Shown piece after piece: positions 8,552 through 11,744 of a stretch of 11,744 nucleotides of DNA. Origin of the DNA: Spirogloea muscicola (lineage: Eukaryota > Streptophyta > Zygnematophyceae > Spirogloeales > Spirogloeaceae); NCBI GenBank assembly GCA_009602725.1, contig WELB01000325.1, positions 55,858-67,601 of the forward strand, given 5' to 3'. A model generated the notes under the pieces. It was not told where the DNA came from. It searched no databases and saw only the letters and a program-made list of their open reading frames with translations. Within the stretch, counting starts at the first letter, position 1. Every line of letters begins with the position of its first letter. Position numbers and translations under genes: made by a program.

Positions 8552-8603
8552 TGAGGCACCCTGAGCTCTCATGGCATGGTCATGAGGTCACATCTCTCAG
8601 CAC

Positions 8604-8807
8604 TCACACCTGCCACCCTTTAGCATCTCTGCTTTTCATATGACTACTTATGGGTTCAAGAGCCACATCATACTTATGTGGGATTGGACAAGCCTCACAA
8701 GCATGCAAGCTGACCAACAAAGACGACAGGGCCATGAAGCGGGGGTTCCTTACCCTCCACTCCGGACAATCCAAGTTATTAATTGTGCTCAGCTCTTGGA
8801 AACCCCA
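8604..8807 (-). CDS. Minus-strand gene, candidate terminal exon
   Basis: This runs from acttgcaatag to TGA at 8604-8606 and has 67 codons: WGFQELSTINNLDCPEWRV at the start, CEACPIPHKYDVALEPI near the middle and KSRDAKGWQV at the end. The CxxCP motif is suggestive but there is no second Cys pair to make a zinc site. Acceptors at 8808 and 8793 both keep the frame. Confidence 0.3.
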   Translation of the reverse strand, partial: WGFQELSTINNLDCPEWRVRNPRFMALSSLLVSLHACEACPIPHKYDVALEPISSHMKSRDAKGWQV

Positions 8808-9902
8808 CTATTGCAAGTTTCACAAAGCTTTGGCATTTTGCTCACCATCTAGTAGCCTGGATGCTTCTCTTGTTGCACTGCCTGTGGTATAACTATCTGC
8901 CACCACATGACACATGTCGGCAGTGTTGGTATTGATTTTACCTTTTCTTCCAATCGCTCACTCTCATGAGTGCATACTTGGAGTGCTTGGAGGTGGTTAT
9001 AAGCGAGATAGTGATGGGTCGACACATGAGGGCTAGATTGCTTCGGTTGGTCAGTTCTGAATCAAGTGGTGTCAACTGCACGCTGTCAAGCTTACCAAGG
9101 CCTCGTTAGCTTCTTCAAGTTGGCTTCGATCTATGCAGCCTTACTGCATCGCACAATCGTTGTTGGAGTCATCAAACGCAGTCTGCACGTCCAAGATATG
9201 AAGTTCTTGCAGCATCACGATGACACGCCAGATGTCGAGCAAACCTTCTCCACTGTGAGCATCAGCAAAGGCACGATACACTTCGCATCGCTCCTCAATA
9301 AGCTTGTCGCTTGCACGCTGCACTGCTCTCAAGTTGGACGCCTCCATTGACTCAGCAAGAGTTGCCCCACGAATGTGAAGACGCGCAGAGAAGCCCACAG
9401 TCACAAACGCCTGCGTTCAAAATAGAGGGCCCCAGTAGTTGGCAGCTGCAGATTCACGGAAGTGGTGGCGGCCTTCTCTGCAATGTGATCCAAGCGCCAG
9501 TCAAACGGTGTTGTTGACATTTTGCAGGACTCTACTACGTAAAAGTAGCAGCTTTGCTGGGACTGAGGGTGCTGTCTTACTGCTTCTGCCACATCTGGCC
9601 TTCTCGCCAGAGCAGTGGATATGAGGCATTCCGTAGCCGTGTACGATATACTTGTATATCTGGACCTGCTGCTCGTCAACATCTGGAACTCGCTCCCTGC
9701 TGGTTCGGCAACTCCACATCGTCGTATGCTTGCAGCACTCTATAACATCTGTCTAGCACCGTGAGGTTTGCTGCTACGCTGGCCACAGTTCTTGCCTTCG
9801 TCTGTACTTCGTGACGTGGAGTTAAGCCGATACTGACCTCTTCCAGTCGATCTGTATCAATGTTGAGAATATCTGCTTCAAGTTGTTCATTTACTTCAAG
9901 TC
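8604..9902 (-). CDS. Multi-exon minus-strand gene, 3' part (unidentified)
   Basis: Five coding-like blocks join in compatible phase on the minus strand: 9902-9838, 9682-9581, 9410-9145, 9056-8942 and 8807-8604. They give a partial protein of about 205 residues ending at TGA, with a poly(A) signal just beyond. The gene converges on the coiled-coil gene. I do not recognise the family: the sequence is mixed helical, without membrane segments or a catalytic motif I can name. Only 9410-9145 is strongly supported; the other boundaries rest on phase agreement and plausible splice sites. The 5' part lies further right and is unresolved. A decayed gene remains possible, because open blocks occur in all three frames. 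Confidence 0.4.
8942..9056 (-). CDS. Minus-strand gene, candidate exon d
   Basis: After an 88-base intron ending cttgattcag, one base completes a Gln codon and the frame reads TDQPKQSSPHVSTHHYLAYN, then helix to HESERLEEK before GTAAAA. The frame stays open to a TAG at 8849-8851 if that donor is not used. The carry-over of two bases from exon c matches exactly, which supports the junction. Confidence 0.4.
9145..9410 (-). CDS. Minus-strand gene, candidate exon c (best supported)
   Basis: The strongest minus-strand exon: 88 codons plus two bases, from ttttgaacgcag to an ideal donor, GTAAGG. It begins AFVTVGFSARLHIRGATLAE, continues through a charged helical middle (RASDKLIEERCEVYRAFADA) and ends FDDSNNDCAM. 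Codon usage looks genuine and composition is balanced. A loose resemblance of YRAFADAHSGEG to a calcium-binding EF-hand loop was considered, but the key acidic positions do not fit. Without splicing the frame ends at a TAA immediately after the donor. Confidence 0.55.
9581..9682 (-). CDS. Minus-strand gene, candidate exon b
   Basis: A 34-codon phase 0 block between gcgagttccag and GTAAGA, reading MLTSSRSRYTSISYTATECL and ending ARRPDVAEA. The same frame remains open beyond the donor for another 60 codons (with FDWRLDHIAEKAATTS), so the donor is a choice. Splicing at GTAAGA gives a 170-base intron and a clean phase 0 entry into the next exon. Confidence 0.35.
9838..9902 (-). CDS. Minus-strand gene, candidate exon a
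   Basis: This follows an acceptor-like ctatgctcag and reads LEVNEQLEADILNIDTDRLE before a possible donor, GTCAGT. The frame stays open well past that donor, to a TGA at 9676-9678, through ARTVASVAANLTVLDRCYRV, which also looks coding. The exon may therefore be longer than given. One base is carried in from an unresolved upstream exon. Confidence 0.4.
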
Positions 9903-10253
9903 CTGAGCATAGCACACACATGATCGATATACACAAACACGATGCCTTGCCGGAACGTTACAACCAGGCAAGCGATATAGATTGGAAAGCTTCATTCTCA
10001 ACAGCTCGCTTGTCCTGCTAATATTCATGCACTGGGCCTGCTTCTCCTTGCAAGCCGCTGTTGGACGCAGGCGTAGATAAAATTGGCAAGTAGAGCACAC
10101 TTGACGATTCGATATGGGGTCTTCTCAAAGTACTTCATGGATAGTTGTGCCAACAACATAATCCTTCGGTTTCATGTTTCAAATAATTGCCGCTGCTTAA
10201 ATACAGCGACACAATGACTGCTTGAGACCACGGCAAATGGAGTAGAAATCTCA
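9903..10253 (-). other. Unresolved part of minus-strand gene
   Basis: Protein-like fragments occur in all three minus frames, for example KPKDYVVGTTIHEVL followed in frame by a TGA, and MKYFEKTPYRIVKCALLANF in another frame. No combination of splice sites I tried gave a continuous reading. This may be introns with small exons, or decayed coding sequence. Confidence 0.3.
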
Positions 10254-10403
10254 TCATACCATAGGGCCTCCACCACGCTGTAGCCCATAGCCTTCATGAC
10301 CTTCTACACGGCCATTTGCATTCTGGATGACGCATAGCACTAAATTGAAGCGACCATTGTGCTGCCTGCTAGTGCCAAATATCTGGTAGAGTTTGATGTT
10401 CAT
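10254..10403 (-). CDS. Possible upstream exon or small ORF, minus strand
   Basis: From an ATG at 10403 the frame reads MNIKLYQIFGTSRQHNGRFN and continues to GRVEGHEGYGLQR before a donor-like GTATGA, with a stop straight after. It looks protein-like and could be an exon of the minus-strand gene. The next block downstream (YDEISTPFAVVSSSHCVAVF) lies in another frame, so either an intron or a frameshift separates them. I could not resolve the path to 9902. Confidence 0.25.
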   Translation of the reverse strand: MNIKLYQIFGTSRQHNGRFNLVLCVIQNANGRVEGHEGYGLQRGGGPMV

Positions 10404-11256
10404 CCCTCTATGTAATATCCTTACCTACTTCAGCAGTTACACAACCTCTTGATCTTTAGTGGATAGTGCCTAAATTCGCAAACTGGATTCGGTGGAGTTC
10501 TAGCGGACGAGTCCACTGGTTGCCACTGCGACGTCGAGCAGATGAGCCGGGTACCCATTGACAGGTCGGTGCACACATGCAGAGCAGACGGGACAAGCTG
10601 GCGATGGAGAAGGGAAGAACAGCTCGACCGAAGCAAGGCAGTGGCTGGAGAGGCCAGCCCAAATAGAATAATAAGGTCCGACAGGGCCAGAGGACGCCAC
10701 CGCGTTCTGCTGTCCGCCAGCTGTCTGGCCTCGCGGACGGAAGCGAGGGCGCAAGGCAGTCATGGTCGTTCCGCTGGGCAGGAGGGCGTGGGCTTGCGCG
10801 AGGCCAGGGTGCACTCTCCTCGCCGCCGAGGGCTCAGCTCGGGGCCGGGTCGGGGCTGCAGGCCCGCCAGCAGCTGACATGCTCAGCTCACTCCACCCCT
10901 GGAAGGAGGAGCTCTCCCAACGTAAGGCAACGGCTGCGAGAATGAATGGGATTAGAAAGTGGCTCTCCCCCAGGGAACGAGGGCTGTGAGAGGCGGGAGC
11001 CCAAAGGGACAAGGTTCAGAGGGCCGAAAGGCGCCAGAGAGACACGGCTTGTGCAAGAGACTACAGCGAGTAACTGCAGCTTCACCCGTGGCCACTCGAG
11101 GCGCTGTGTGCCTCAGCGCTTTTCCGGCCCCTTTTCGAGCTTTGCTCACACTGATTCTTCCGGCCGGGCAGTCACAGCCATCGCCCTCTACTGGAAGAGT
11201 GTCATTTTGAAACCCACTCGCGGCCACTCTCGGGCCGTGTCCGCAGCTCAGCTGGC
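10404..11256. other. GC-rising region, no supported gene
   Basis: Composition shifts from AT-moderate to strongly GC-rich. Open frames exist on both strands, including a 170-codon minus frame at 10500-11012, but their products are Pro/Arg/Ser/Ala-rich and look like GC-driven artefacts. A first exon of the minus-strand gene could hide here. No repeat or RNA is seen. Confidence 0.35.
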
Positions 11257-11588
11257 GCCACGTGCCCAGCACGTGGCATGCCACGCGGCGAGACGGCACT
11301 CAGCCTGAACGCGCCACGTGGTCAGGGGCCCGGCTGCCGGAGATCGCGGCGGAGCGGGGCGGCGGGATCGGGCCGCCCCGAGCTTCTAGATCCCGCCCGA
11401 CCGTACGACTGGGGCCGAGGCCGGATCAATTGCAGCCGCACGATCGATGCATCCGGCGGCGCGCGAGGGCCCTGCCGGCGGTGTCGGCGGGGCCGGGCGC
11501 ACGTGCGGCGGGGAGCGGTCCGTACCGGCGCCGGGGATCGGATCGGAGGCGGGTGGCCAATCAGAGAGGGGGCCCCGGGGACCACGTG
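11257..11588. promoter_or_regulatory. G-box cluster (five CACGTG sites)
   Basis: CACGTG occurs at 11259, 11270, 11315, 11500 and 11583, and I saw it nowhere else in the window. The first two lie in an inverted repeat with 8-base arms (11257-11264 and 11270-11277, spacer 5). The first and third share the ten bases GCGCCACGTG. CACGTG is the binding core of bHLH and some bZIP regulators in plants and algae (known); the role here is inferred. The target may be the minus-strand gene or a gene to the right. Confidence 0.5.
11555..11564 (+). promoter_or_regulatory. CCAAT box
   Basis: GGCCAATCAG matches the NF-Y type CCAAT-box consensus on the plus strand and sits 22 bases before the last G-box. The pairing and GC-rich surroundings look promoter-like. 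The direction of transcription cannot be told, since CCAAT boxes work in both orientations. Confidence 0.35.
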
Positions 11589-11744
11589 CCGCTCCGGCAG
11601 TGGGTTGGCAGGCGCCCGCTCTGCGCGATCGGCGCCGCGGGGTGCTCGATCACGACCGCCGATGGGGCTCATCGCGGCCGTCCCGCGCGCGACGCGTGGT
11701 GGGGGCCGGGCGGGCGCGCGCGGCCAGCTCGGCGCGCCCCTCCC
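11589..11744. other. Very GC-rich right edge
   Basis: This stretch is dense in CpG and short GC palindromes (gcgcgc, cgcgcg) and continues off the window. I see no supported coding frame. It fits a CpG-rich promoter or 5' UTR. Confidence 0.3.

Noticed and set aside
8640-8665. GGTTCAAG sequence resembling a tRNA T-loop
   Set aside because: No matching acceptor stem, anticodon arm or D-arm around it on either strand.
9144-9145. In-frame CAG TAA followed by more open, coiled-coil-like frame on the minus strand, suggesting stop-codon reassignment
   Set aside because: The TAA lies within a textbook donor (GTAAGG), and splicing there joins cleanly to the next block. The plus-strand gene uses no in-frame stops, so a standard code is sufficient.
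9066-9350. Plus-strand 94-codon frame
   Set aside because: It is opposite the best minus-strand exon, which has better composition and splice sites.
10500-11012. Minus-strand 170-codon frame
   Set aside because: Ser/Pro/Ala/Arg-rich, with no domain or compatible splice path. Several frames are open here because stops are rare in GC-rich DNA.
11322-11672. Minus-strand 116-codon Arg/Pro-rich frame
   Set aside because: Composition follows from GC content alone, and it overlaps the G-box region.

Overview
The window looks like nuclear DNA from a eukaryote with many short introns, most likely a green alga. Every supported coding block on the plus strand is an exon bounded by AG and GT signals. 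Resolved introns are roughly 110 to 335 bases, many acceptors are of the gcag type, and the chlorophyte-style poly(A) signal TGTAA follows both inferred genes. There is no sign of bacterial gene organisation, CRISPR, an insertion sequence, rRNA or tRNA. The lineage is inferred from style only, not from a recognised gene.

Bases 1 to about 8300 hold one plus-strand gene. I resolved 20 exons (227-391, 705-919, 1139-1247, 1447-1638, 1859-2026, 2247-2558, 2807-2962, 3093-3248, 3429-3551, 3741-4034, 4369-4448, 4743-4914, 5151-5312, 5546-5698, 5811-5933, 6241-6297, 6516-6758, 7038-7223, 7501-7820, 7932-8046). Joined, they read in one frame for 1,166 codons plus a stop. The product is a long coiled-coil protein rich in Glu, Leu, Gln, Ala, Arg and Lys, with short flexible breaks. 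No motor, enzyme, membrane or targeting domain is visible, so I give no gene symbol. The start is uncertain because the frame is open to the left edge; the last exon is also tentative. Sixteen of the 19 introns are phase 0 and none is phase 1. Exons 7 and 8 are both 52 codons, align end to end and look like a tandem exon duplication.

Bases about 8600 to 9902, possibly to 10.4 kb or beyond, hold a second, less certain multi-exon gene on the minus strand, convergent with the first. Its best exon is 9410-9145 (88 codons plus 2 bases). Flanking blocks join to it in compatible phase, but I do not recognise the protein and the 5' part is unresolved. The two inferred poly(A) signals (8280-8284 plus, 8547-8551 minus) leave about 260 bases between the genes.

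Bases about 10.5 to 11.74 kb become strongly GC-rich and contain no gene I can support. The last 490 bases carry five CACGTG G-box sites and a CCAAT box, which suggests a promoter region. GC-rich sequence at both ends, beside the inferred 5' ends of two convergent genes, fits promoter-proximal GC enrichment. I see no multi-gene system of a new kind; the most notable items are the modular exon structure, the exon duplication and the G-box cluster.
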